Source of the DNA: Cytobacillus horneckiae
GTDB taxonomy: Bacteria; Bacillota; Bacilli; Bacillales; Cytobacillaceae
Assembly: GCF_002835735.1 (NCBI RefSeq)
Contig: NZ_PISD01000031.1
Location: forward strand, 39,067-103,066
Direction: 5' to 3'
Length of the DNA: 64,000 nt
A program made the position numbers and the translations under genes. This document shows positions 43,425-50,902 of this stretch, one piece after another (the first letter of the stretch is position 1; the number at the start of each line of letters is the position of its first letter). The notes under the pieces are model-generated. The model ran no database searches. It was not told where the DNA came from and saw only the letters and a program-made list of their open reading frames with translations.

Positions 43425-43577
43425 ATGAACTTTGAACAAATTAGTGAAAGTTTGAGTAAGCAGAAACAACAGGAAGATAAAGTACAGAAAGATATTTTAT
43501 ATACATTACAGAAAATAGAAATTCTTTTAGAGTCATTGGCTGGCACTATTCACAAAGAACAGAGGGATAAAGAATGA
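43425..43577 (+). CDS. Small coiled-coil protein, 50 aa
   Basis: The ATG follows TTGGAGATG. The product MNFEQISESLSKQKQQEDKVQKDILY and the rest form a single amphipathic helix. It overlaps the next gene by 4 bp (ATGA). Small coupled genes at this position are common phage accessories; function is unknown. Confidence 0.55.
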   Translation: MNFEQISESLSKQKQQEDKVQKDILYTLQKIEILLESLAGTIHKEQRDKE

Positions 43578-43726
43578 TGCTAATGTCATTTCAAATTTTA
43601 CTTATGTTGATGATTGTTATATTTGGGTATCAAAATATTAAAGAAATGATTTACGATAGCAAGGTGCAATATTTTTATTTAACTTTAGTAGCGTTAATTG
43701 CTTTATCTGTAACTTATTGGATTTAG
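43574..43726 (+). CDS. Small membrane protein, 50 aa
   Basis: Coupled by ATGA to the previous gene. It has two hydrophobic helices, residues 2-17 (MLMSFQILLMLMIVIFGY) and 32-49, joined by KEMIYDSKVQYF. A holin-like size and topology are seen, but nothing around it is a lysin, so no holin claim is made. Confidence 0.55.
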   Translation: MMLMSFQILLMLMIVIFGYQNIKEMIYDSKVQYFYLTLVALIALSVTYWI

Positions 43727-43730
43727 TCAT

Positions 43731-44057
43731 ATGGCATTTAATTTTGTAGTTTGTAAAGGTTGCAAGGGGAAATTTAGGAATAAAAATACACATAAACCAT
43801 TTGTCGGTTATTACAACAGGGAGCCAGTTTATAAGCATTTTTATAGCTGTCCTAGTTGTAATTATGAGCATGTGATTAGACTGTATCATCCAACTACAAA
43901 TAAATGGTATGACGAAGTAATGTGCTTGGATTTGAGCTTGTGTATGCATCAATACAATATAGTGGAATATCAAAAGACTTTGATTGATTATGAGATTGCT
44001 ATAGAGGAATTGAATAAGGCTAATAATAAAATAAAACGAAAATTAGGGTTGGAATAA
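43731..44057 (+). CDS. Zinc-ribbon-type hypothetical protein, 108 aa
   Basis: CKGCKGKF (about 8-15) and CPSCNYEHV (about 40-48) form a CxxC-CxxC zinc ribbon. A helical C-terminal part (QYNIVEYQKTLIDYEIAIEELNKANNKIKRKL) follows. It could bind nucleic acid. The gene lies between small membrane and HTH genes. Confidence 0.6.
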   Translation: MAFNFVVCKGCKGKFRNKNTHKPFVGYYNREPVYKHFYSCPSCNYEHVIRLYHPTTNKWYDEVMCLDLSLCMHQYNIVEYQKTLIDYEIAIEELNKANNKIKRKLGLE

Positions 44058-44074
44058 AAGGGAGGAAATTATAC

Positions 44075-44467
44075 ATGGCCCAAGTGACTTTATCAATTGA
44101 GGAATACAATAATTTGAAAGAAAAGGAAGCTAAATTAGAGCAAGCAAAATATACAGTTAATGAGTATGAGCAAATCGTGGAAATGGTGTTACCATACCTT
44201 AAATCAGAATACGATAAAGTGACTATTATAAAACATGCCTTTAAAGATGTTGACTCTTTAAAAGAATTTATTGAGCTAGAAGTAATAACAACTCATGAGG
44301 TTGCCAAAATGTTAGGATGCTCAAGACAAAATATAAAGCAACTAATGGATTATAAATGTCTAGTCCCAATTAAGCAAACAAGTAGAGAACGGTTATCTTT
44401 TAAAAGTGATGTAATTGAGTATATAAATAAAAAGAAATATATAAGAAAAACCACTCTTTGTCGATAG
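44075..44467 (+). CDS. Excisionase-family HTH protein with N-terminal coiled coil
   Basis: The 130-residue protein has an N-terminal helix (SIEEYNNLKEKEAKLEQAKYTVNEYEQIVEM) and a C-terminal MerR/Xis-like HTH (ITTHEVAKMLGCSRQNIKQLMDYKCLVPIKQTSRERLSFKSDVIEYI, about 77-122). AAGGGAGG precedes the ATG. It is a likely late regulator or second recombination directionality factor. Confidence 0.7.
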   Translation: MAQVTLSIEEYNNLKEKEAKLEQAKYTVNEYEQIVEMVLPYLKSEYDKVTIIKHAFKDVDSLKEFIELEVITTHEVAKMLGCSRQNIKQLMDYKCLVPIKQTSRERLSFKSDVIEYINKKKYIRKTTLCR

Positions 44468-44490
44468 ATATTATAAAGGGAGTGTTGTTA

Positions 44491-45429
44491 TTGAAAGTAA
44501 GAGATATTTATATTTCATTTAATGATGTTGAGAGTAGAAATCAGCAAAGAAACAGATGGAACCAAACAAGAGAAGCGTGCGATTATTGGTTGAAAAATAC
44601 GATTGATGAAAATGTTAAAAAGTTTGAAAAGGCTTTAATAATAGGTGCGGGTGCATGTAATGATTTCTCGCTTGAAAAAATTGTAAATATGTTTGATTCT
44701 ACTGTAATAATTGACTATGATCAAAGTTCAATGCTTCAGGCTACAAAAGAATTATCAGAGGAAAATAGAGAAAAAGTAAAAATTGTTTCTGGAGATTTTA
44801 CTGGGGTAATTGAACAACAAATTGAGTATCTAAAAAAGATTTTTAATGAAGATGGATTCACTTCACTTATAAAGCAAACAGAAAAATTCAGAGACGGATT
44901 ACCGAAATATTTTGAAAATAATCTATCAATTTCATTAGATAATGAATTTGATTTTATATTTGTTGATAGTATTACAACTCAGCTTTTTCCTCCTGCTTTT
45001 TTCATAGGTGTATTTTCAGATGTTGATGATCAGTTTTTATCTGAACATTTTAAAAAGATTAACGAAGTTGCATTAACAACAAATAATAGAATTTTAATTC
45101 CTTTTTTTAGGACTATAAAAAGAGCATTGGTTAAAGAAGGAGTTGTAGCTGTTTCTTCTGACCTATTTGAGATTAATTCTAAAAATAGGAAATATCTTAA
45201 TAAGAATTTCGGTGGTCTTTATAAAATAAGTTTGGATATTCTAAAAAATAAGGAATTATTAATGGAATTAAAACAATATCAGTTATCTGGCTCGATTTTT
45301 GAAATTGAGAGATTAATTTCCAAGAAGAATATAGGTCTTCAGAAAACTTATCATTTTGCTTCGTGGCCATGGGATTTTAATGAAGAGAAGCAGTATGTCA
45401 CAGTTGGTACATCATTTATAAAAAAATAA
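44491..45429 (+). CDS. Methyltransferase-like Rossmann protein
   Basis: A TTG start at 44491 is chosen because AAAGGGAGTG lies 6 bp upstream, giving 312 aa; a longer frame from 44458 overlaps the previous gene. KALIIGAGACNDFSLEKI resembles SAM-binding motif I, and VIIDYDQSSMLQATKEL resembles motif II with an acidic residue for the ribose. KVKIVSGDFTG may be motif III. No target motif (NPPY or CxxC) is seen. It may modify RNA, protein or a small molecule, or serve as phage cargo. Confidence 0.5.
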   Translation: MKVRDIYISFNDVESRNQQRNRWNQTREACDYWLKNTIDENVKKFEKALIIGAGACNDFSLEKIVNMFDSTVIIDYDQSSMLQATKELSEENREKVKIVSGDFTGVIEQQIEYLKKIFNEDGFTSLIKQTEKFRDGLPKYFENNLSISLDNEFDFIFVDSITTQLFPPAFFIGVFSDVDDQFLSEHFKKINEVALTTNNRILIPFFRTIKRALVKEGVVAVSSDLFEINSKNRKYLNKNFGGLYKISLDILKNKELLMELKQYQLSGSIFEIERLISKKNIGLQKTYHFASWPWDFNEEKQYVTVGTSFIKK

Positions 45430-45592
45430 CGTTAATCAAGAGGAAATTTAGATTGTTAATCGAATTAAGTTTGGTTACCTATTATATTAAGGATTTCGAT
45501 ATATAAGAAAAATTAAAATATTACTCCTCTTCTTTCTGCCTATTAAACTAGCGAATTATGGTATAATATGGTGAAGATTGGAGGGGGTAGTA

Positions 45593-46333
45593 TTGGGTAG
45601 AATTGGAGTAAACATTAGAGCGAATAATGAACAGCAAGTTGAGGCAACTACTGATGCAGTGCTAATCGAATTAAAAAAAGCAATTAAAACTAAAGATATA
45701 GTAACCGCAAAAAAGTTGTTATATTGGTTGAATACATGGAGTGCTGATTATTTACTAAACGAACAATCATTTAATTATCAATCTTTAATAGCATATAAGA
45801 GGGGAATGGTTGTTAAAGCCGATTTTGGCTTTAACGTAGGTAGCGAACAAGGTGGATTACATTATGCTTTAGTAATAGAAAAAAATAATGCCAAATCTAA
45901 TAGGACAGTGACCGTGATACCATTAGGATCTTTGCCTGATAATAAAACAGAAAATGATATTGATAAAAAGTACGAAGTTTTTCTTGGGTACTCTTTGTTT
46001 TCAGAAGAAATATCTAATATACAGGAGAAAATTAGGAAAAAGGAAACTAAGAAGAAACTTTTTCAGGAAAACGGACAACCAATTGTTTCAATAGAAAAAG
46101 AGTTAAAAAGTCTAAATAAAAAGATAATTGATTATAAAAAAGGAACAGTTGCAATTTTGAGTCAAATATGTTCCTTAAGTAAAATAAGAATTCATGCTCC
46201 TAAGAATTCTGGGGATGAACTTTTTACCTTTAGACTAGATAGCAAAAATCTAAAAAAGATTGATAATAAGTTAGCTGAAATATACATTGATCAAGAAAAT
46301 TTAGAAAAACATTTGACAAAAGTAGAAGATTAA
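45593..46333 (+). CDS. Large MazF/PemK-like toxin-fold protein
   Basis: A TTG start at 45593 follows GGAGGGGG, giving 246 aa. Residues about 67-115 match the MazF/PemK core: YKRGMVVKADFGFNVGSEQGGLHYALVIEKN and TVTVIPLGSLPDN. A charged coiled insert (about 140-185, NIQEKIRKKETKKKLF...) precedes GTVAILSQICSLSKIRI, like the last MazF strands. MazF toxins are sequence-specific endoribonucleases. No antitoxin gene is adjacent; tandem RNA hairpins follow. Confidence 0.7.
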   Translation: MGRIGVNIRANNEQQVEATTDAVLIELKKAIKTKDIVTAKKLLYWLNTWSADYLLNEQSFNYQSLIAYKRGMVVKADFGFNVGSEQGGLHYALVIEKNNAKSNRTVTVIPLGSLPDNKTENDIDKKYEVFLGYSLFSEEISNIQEKIRKKETKKKLFQENGQPIVSIEKELKSLNKKIIDYKKGTVAILSQICSLSKIRIHAPKNSGDELFTFRLDSKNLKKIDNKLAEIYIDQENLEKHLTKVED

Positions 46334-46359
46334 TTTATTATTAAATTGTTACATAAAAA

Positions 46360-46467
46360 CTATCCCGCAAGGGCTCTGACAAAAGTCAGATAAATACTAT
46401 CCCATAATGGGCAGTCCAAATAAAAGGACTTAATTTAGATCTCCTTCCCTTTACGTTGGAGGTCTTA
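46360..46467 (+). ncRNA. Tandem hairpin RNA element after the MazF-like gene
   Basis: Two similar units start with CTATCCC. Unit 1 (46360-46396) has CCC-GCAA-GGG and CTGAC-AAAA-GTCAG. Unit 2 (46397-46436) has CCCATAATGGG and AGTCC-AAATAAAA-GGACT. A third hairpin AGATCTCC/GGAGGTCT (46437-46466) follows. There is no ORF across it. The repeated unit of about 37-40 nt suggests a structured RNA rather than a simple terminator. Confidence 0.5.
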
Positions 46468-46487
46468 TTCGTGTTTTTGGAAATAAA

Positions 46488-46511
46488 ATAAGACCCATTT
46501 AAGGGTCTTAT
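46488..46511 (-). terminator. Terminator of the minus-strand gene at 46508-47314
   Basis: ATAAGACCC pairs with GGGTCTTAT around ATTTAA, followed on the minus strand by TTTATTT. Confidence 0.8.
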
Positions 46512-47314
46512 GAATTCTCTTCTTCATTGGTAACTTCTTCAAGGGGAATCAGTTGATCTAAAGCTTCTTGAGTCACAACTTCCCTCACTTCTTCTGGTAA
46601 CAATTCACGAGTGAAACCAGCAAGCCTTCTAATCATTAATGGGCTATATGTATACCAATTATACATTCTAACTGATAGAGATTGGAACCAACTTTTTTTG
46701 GTCATAAGGTCTAACTGTTTCTTTAAGGTCTCAATGTCTGTGTTTAATTGTCTAATTTCAGATTTTAGATTTGAATTAGTTTCTTTTTGTTCTTCATAAA
46801 AGGTCTCAAAAGATTGAGTTAAATCTACTAATTTATCTTCCATTTCTGCTTTTTCACTTTGAGTGAATGCTGTATCACCATTTTCTATGGAATTAATTCT
46901 TTCTTGTATATCTTTTAGTATTTGGTCATGTTTATCAACTTTTCGAGTAATAGGATTTTGATTCATTTCGTTATAAATATTGTCTAACCAATCACGGATT
47001 TTATATAAAAATTCACTATTATTAATTCCAGTATATTTCTCCTTACGAAGCATATAACCTGGTTTATAGGTTATATCTATTTTATCAGGGCTTGATACCT
47101 CAGCTTCTAGAATATACTTATCAATATAATTATATTGTATGGTAATTGATAGCTTATTTAGGTAGTTAATTTCTGTGGTAGTAATAGTAAAATCCATAGG
47201 ATGAAAGAAACTATTAGTTAATTTACTTAGGATTTTATTTAAAAATTGTTGACTAATATGGGACGATGCTGTTTCCAAAATATACACACCTTTCAATATG
47301 CTTTCTTTTATCAT
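46508..47314 (-). CDS. Coiled-coil hypothetical protein, 268 aa
   Basis: The protein has a beta-rich N-terminal domain (about 30-95, FTITTTEINYLNKLSITIQYNYID) and a long coiled coil (about 120-205, VKHDQILKDIQERINSIE...EIRQLNTDIETLKKQLDL). An aromatic segment SLSVRMYNWYTYSPLMIRRLAG and an acidic tail follow. It is the only leftward gene besides the recombinase in the late region, so it is likely an independently expressed cargo or lysogenic gene. No family is recognised. Confidence 0.65.
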   Translation of the reverse strand: MIKESILKGVYILETASSHISQQFLNKILSKLTNSFFHPMDFTITTTEINYLNKLSITIQYNYIDKYILEAEVSSPDKIDITYKPGYMLRKEKYTGINNSEFLYKIRDWLDNIYNEMNQNPITRKVDKHDQILKDIQERINSIENGDTAFTQSEKAEMEDKLVDLTQSFETFYEEQKETNSNLKSEIRQLNTDIETLKKQLDLMTKKSWFQSLSVRMYNWYTYSPLMIRRLAGFTRELLPEEVREVVTQEALDQLIPLEEVTNEEENS

Positions 47315-47452
47315 ACAATAATTTCTATGTATTTTGGAGTATGGATTTTTATTATATTAGAATTAAGTGTTTTATTCTGTAAATAAATTAAGAGTTAAAT
47401 AAGTGTAAAAATACACATAAATCATGTCAAATTGTAAAGGAGGAAAATAAGC

Positions 47453-47890
47453 ATGTCACAGAACATATGGACTGAAAAGCAGAGAAATGTACAATATGCT
47501 TTAGCGACTGGGAATATGAATAAGGTAACAATAAGTAAAGAATTCGATGTGTCTAGGCAGACTATTTATAATTGGCTTGATAATCCTGACTTTGTTTGCG
47601 AGGTAGACAAGCTTAGACAAGAGCTTCGAAATTTTGGGGAACAATTATGGTATAGTCATTATCAAAAATCTATTCAAAATATTATTGAATTAGCTGATAC
47701 ATCGCCAGATCAAAGAGTAAGGTATAATGCTAATATTTATAATGTGGAAAGAATTGATGGAAAGCTTGCTAAACAAATTAATATTTCTTCAAACACAAAC
47801 GATAGAAAAACGGTAAACTCTGATATCCTTGAACAAGAGCAAGAAAAGTGGGAACAGCAAATGATTGAACAAATGAATAATGAGGAATAA
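47453..47890 (+). CDS. Terminase small subunit-like HTH protein
   Basis: The 145-residue protein has an N-terminal HTH (WTEKQRNVQYALATGNMNKVTISKEFDVSRQTIYNWLDNPDF, about 5-45). A helical oligomerisation region with FGEQLWYSHYQKSIQNIIELADTS follows, and the tail is Gln/Glu-rich. This is the phBC6A51-type arrangement seen in small terminase subunits, which bind pac or cos DNA. AAGGAGGAAAA precedes the ATG. The large subunit follows only after a recombinase gene on the other strand. Confidence 0.75.
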   Translation: MSQNIWTEKQRNVQYALATGNMNKVTISKEFDVSRQTIYNWLDNPDFVCEVDKLRQELRNFGEQLWYSHYQKSIQNIIELADTSPDQRVRYNANIYNVERIDGKLAKQINISSNTNDRKTVNSDILEQEQEKWEQQMIEQMNNEE

Positions 47891-47892
47891 TA

Positions 47893-47932
47893 AAAAGCCT
47901 TTACATCCCATCAATCGAGAGTAAAGGCTTTT
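47893..47932. terminator. Bidirectional terminator between the terminase small subunit and recombinase genes
   Basis: AAAAGCCTTTAC pairs with GTAAAGGCTTTT. The right arm overlaps the end of the recombinase gene. It would block transcription from the small to the large terminase gene. Confidence 0.85.
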
Positions 47933-48783
47933 GCTATTGCTTCTGCTTTTTGTTTGTCTGTGGGCGTTGTATAACGTTGTGCAACTGTTATAGAGTGACC
48001 ACAAAGGTCAGCAACCATACTTAAGTCATTACCTGTTCTAGCTAGTCTGGTAGCAAAGGAATGCCTTAGCATGTGTGGAGTGATATCGAATTCTTTAAGC
48101 ATTAATTGTATTGATCTTGTTGTTAATTGTGATTGTCTATTGCTTATAAATACATATTCAGATTCATCATTGCGTGAGTCTATGTAACGACTGATATACT
48201 TAAACTTATCTTTATTAATAGGTATTACTCGTGCCCTGTCTCCCTTAGAAGCGTTGATATGAATGTAATAAAGCTTATCTCGTTTACTGTATTCAATGTC
48301 ATCCTTAATTAGGTTGACAAGCTCACCAACACGTATACCAGTTAACATTAGCATATCAACAATAGCCAAGTCCCTTTGAGATGATGCTTTCTTACTGTTA
48401 GCAACCATTAGTCTAATTTTTTCAATGTCTTCTATCTCAATAGATTTAGGTGCTTGTTTAGATATATGAGAAGGTTTATTGATATCTATTTCCTTAACAC
48501 ATTTACGTTGGTTAGAGTAATCACAATACATACAGATAGCAGCAAAGATACGATTAATACTTGAAGGACTATATCTTGTTCCTTTAGTATTCTTCACTGA
48601 TCCGTTTTCTAAAGAAGAAATAAATAATTGAACTGTTTGTTGTGTTAAGTCATCCATACTTATGTTGACTTTAGATAAGTATTGGTTAAACACTTCTAAA
48701 TCACGTTGGTATGCTTTCTTCGTATTCTCAGCCTTCCTTAACTGAAAGATAAATTCCTCGATTAACATTTTATTGCTTTCCAT
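47911..48783 (-). CDS. Second tyrosine recombinase (XerC/D-like)
   Basis: The 290-residue protein has an N-terminal SAM-like core-binding domain (about 1-95, EFIFQLRKAENTKKAYQRDLEVF). The catalytic domain shows Arg in LTGIRVGELVNL, Lys in NASKGDRARVIPI, HMLRHSFATRLA, CGHSITVAQRY and the final Tyr in RYTTPT. No arm-binding domain is present, so it is a simple Xer/Cre-type enzyme. It is transcribed against the late genes and sits between the two terminase genes. AGGAGGATGAG precedes the ATG on the minus strand. Confidence 0.93.
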   Translation of the reverse strand: MESNKMLIEEFIFQLRKAENTKKAYQRDLEVFNQYLSKVNISMDDLTQQTVQLFISSLENGSVKNTKGTRYSPSSINRIFAAICMYCDYSNQRKCVKEIDINKPSHISKQAPKSIEIEDIEKIRLMVANSKKASSQRDLAIVDMLMLTGIRVGELVNLIKDDIEYSKRDKLYYIHINASKGDRARVIPINKDKFKYISRYIDSRNDESEYVFISNRQSQLTTRSIQLMLKEFDITPHMLRHSFATRLARTGNDLSMVADLCGHSITVAQRYTTPTDKQKAEAIAKAFTLD

Positions 48784-48804
48784 TGCTCATCCTCCTAATA
48801 TTAG

Positions 48805-48921
48805 TTATGCGAAATTGAGATTATGTAAAAAGTATGTCATTTCCGTTTGTTTATAACTAAATTATACCATATTATTTCGCATAAGTGTATATAAATATTC
48901 GCATAAGTAAAGTTATGCGAA
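48805..48921. repeat. loxP-like inverted recombination or operator sites
   Basis: TTATGCGAA is at 48805-48813 and 48913-48921; the complement TTCGCATAA is at 48876-48884 and 48898-48906. The pair 48898-48921 forms a perfect dyad with a 6-bp centre GTAAAG. Its right arm extends to TTATGCGAAGTTAT, close to the loxP arm TATACGAAGTTAT. All four lie in the leader of the recombinase gene. They could be strand-exchange sites or operators for autoregulation. Confidence 0.65.
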
Positions 48922-49157
48922 GTTATTTTGTGTTAAATAAGTATGATTATTTTAAATGTGCTTGGGTTGTAACCTACTTAAATAAGCTTGTAAGTGGATG
49001 TATAGTGATCAATACATATATAACCTGGAGAAAATGCACATCATAATCAGCCTTGTATGCATTGTTGTAGGGGGTATTCTAAATTGAAAATAATGAAAAA
49101 TGCCCGCAGCAACGGTTACAGTATTATAATAAATTTTTAAAAGTTGGAGGTGTTATA
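48922..49157. other. Leader before the terminase large subunit gene
   Basis: No gene is seen. The stretch is mostly AT-rich, except for CCCGCAGCAACGG near 49104. A late promoter should lie here because the upstream terminator and the opposing gene prevent read-through; no consensus was picked with confidence. Confidence 0.4.
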
Positions 49158-50885
49158 TTGGCAGATAAAATAGACATTAACCTTATTGATACTCCTGAGA
49201 ATCGTAATACTTTGAGAAAGTATCTTCTTAAGGATTTAATTAAAATGGGTATGCCTACTGACAAAGCTCTAAAACGAGTTAGACAATTAATGAAAGAACA
49301 AGAGGATAACTTATTTGGTAAAGGTGGATTAGCTTATTCACTTGGTAAAAGGTCGATTCATTTCTTCTGTAACTATTTTCTTCAAGATACTTTTATTCCG
49401 AAGCCAAGTAATACAGCAAGAAAATTAGCAAGTGTTCATTATGAAATATGGGATACATTAGAAGACCTTTTTATACATGATTCATTTGATAAGCTTGAAC
49501 TTGTTATGCCAAGGGGTGCAGCTAAAACAACTGTATGTGACTTTGCATTATCTGTATGGGCACATTGTTATAAAGTTTCAACCTATACGCTTGTTGCAGG
49601 AAGAACAGAACAAGATGCAGTTGAATTCATACGTGACTCAAGGAGAGCTTTTGAAGAGAATCCATACATAAGATTTGCCTTTGGAGAGTTAATTGATTCA
49701 AAGTTTACTGTCAATCGCTTAGAGCTTGAATTAGCTAACTATACAAAAATACAAGCAATATCTTCCACAAGTAGTCCTAGGGGTAAAAAGTTTAATGGCG
49801 AACGTCCTACATTGCTGATTGCAGACGATTACCAAAGTAAAGTTGATGTACTTACTCAAGAGGCAAGGGATAAAAAATATAGTACTTGGGTTGAAGATTC
49901 ATATTATGCAGGGGATAAGCCTGTATATCGTGATGGTAAGAAAATAAAAATGGGGACAAAATACATTGTTCTTGGAACTATTCTGCATAAAGACTGCTTT
50001 ATTTCACGTTTGTTAAAAGATAGAACTTATAAGCATGTCGTAAGGAAAGCAATATTAGATGATGATGTAGATAAGTTGTTTTCAAAAGGGCTTTGGGCTG
50101 AATTTAAAAAGATTTACTTTAATTCTCATGATCCACTGGCTATTGATAATGCTAAGGAGTTTTATTATCAAAATGAGCAGGCTATGAAATTTCCTGTACT
50201 ATGGGAAGATAAATATGATTGTCTTACTATGGCAATTGATTATTTTTCAGACCCAACTGCATTTAAACAAGAAATGCAAAATGATGCTTCTAAAATTGGT
50301 GAGAAAGCTTTCCATAATATAACTACTGAGCCAAGGGAAACAATTGAAAAACAGATATTCGTTAAAACTATCCTTTGTTGTGATCCAGCGGTAGAAACTA
50401 AGGAACATAATGACTTTACCGCTTTATTGGTAGGCTCTGTTACTCCTAATACATTCAGATGGGTTAGAAAAGGAATAGTGGAAAGATTAGAATATGAGGA
50501 TTATCTGAAAAAAGTTATTGATTTGTTAGAGGAATACAAGGATATTACTCACGTCTGGATTGAGAAAAATACCTTTAATGGTGCAGATGTTAGAGATATT
50601 AAGAAGTCAATTAATGAAAATCCTTCCCTGAAGAGGCGCAGGATTGAAATTATAAACGAGCGACAAAATAAAAATAAAGAGGCTAAGATTAGAGCCATAG
50701 CACATAAAGTGGATAGTGGCTTTTTTACATTTGCTGAGGAAGATACTGAATTTACGTCTCAAATACTTTCGTACGAGGGAGAGCGGTATACAAAGCATGA
50801 TGATGCGCCCGATTTGACGGCTGAATTTAATCGAATTATAGATGAAGTAGTTGTTGACCGAAGAATAAAATTTTATGATTGGTGA
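49158..50885 (+). CDS. Terminase large subunit
   Basis: The 575-residue protein packages DNA into proheads. The ATPase has Walker A PRGAAKTT (residues 118-125) and Walker B LLIADDY (219-225). The RNase H-like nuclease starts at LCCDPAVETKEHNDFTALLVG and has WIEKNTFNGADV and a C-terminal HDDAPDLTAEF acid cluster. A TTG start is inferred because TTGGAGGTG lies 6 bp upstream. The portal gene is 17 bp downstream. Confidence 0.93.
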   Translation: MADKIDINLIDTPENRNTLRKYLLKDLIKMGMPTDKALKRVRQLMKEQEDNLFGKGGLAYSLGKRSIHFFCNYFLQDTFIPKPSNTARKLASVHYEIWDTLEDLFIHDSFDKLELVMPRGAAKTTVCDFALSVWAHCYKVSTYTLVAGRTEQDAVEFIRDSRRAFEENPYIRFAFGELIDSKFTVNRLELELANYTKIQAISSTSSPRGKKFNGERPTLLIADDYQSKVDVLTQEARDKKYSTWVEDSYYAGDKPVYRDGKKIKMGTKYIVLGTILHKDCFISRLLKDRTYKHVVRKAILDDDVDKLFSKGLWAEFKKIYFNSHDPLAIDNAKEFYYQNEQAMKFPVLWEDKYDCLTMAIDYFSDPTAFKQEMQNDASKIGEKAFHNITTEPRETIEKQIFVKTILCCDPAVETKEHNDFTALLVGSVTPNTFRWVRKGIVERLEYEDYLKKVIDLLEEYKDITHVWIEKNTFNGADVRDIKKSINENPSLKRRRIEIINERQNKNKEAKIRAIAHKVDSGFFTFAEEDTEFTSQILSYEGERYTKHDDAPDLTAEFNRIIDEVVVDRRIKFYDW

Positions 50886-50902
50886 TTTAAGGAGGTGAAA
50901 AA

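Noticed and set aside
43574..43726. Two-helix 50-aa protein considered as a holin
   Set aside because: Topology would fit, but no endolysin is adjacent and the position is not a lysis cassette.
30784..48783. Element considered as an integrative conjugative element
   Set aside because: No relaxase, VirB4/VirD4-like ATPase or coupling protein is present, whereas terminase, portal, scaffold, capsid and tape measure genes are.
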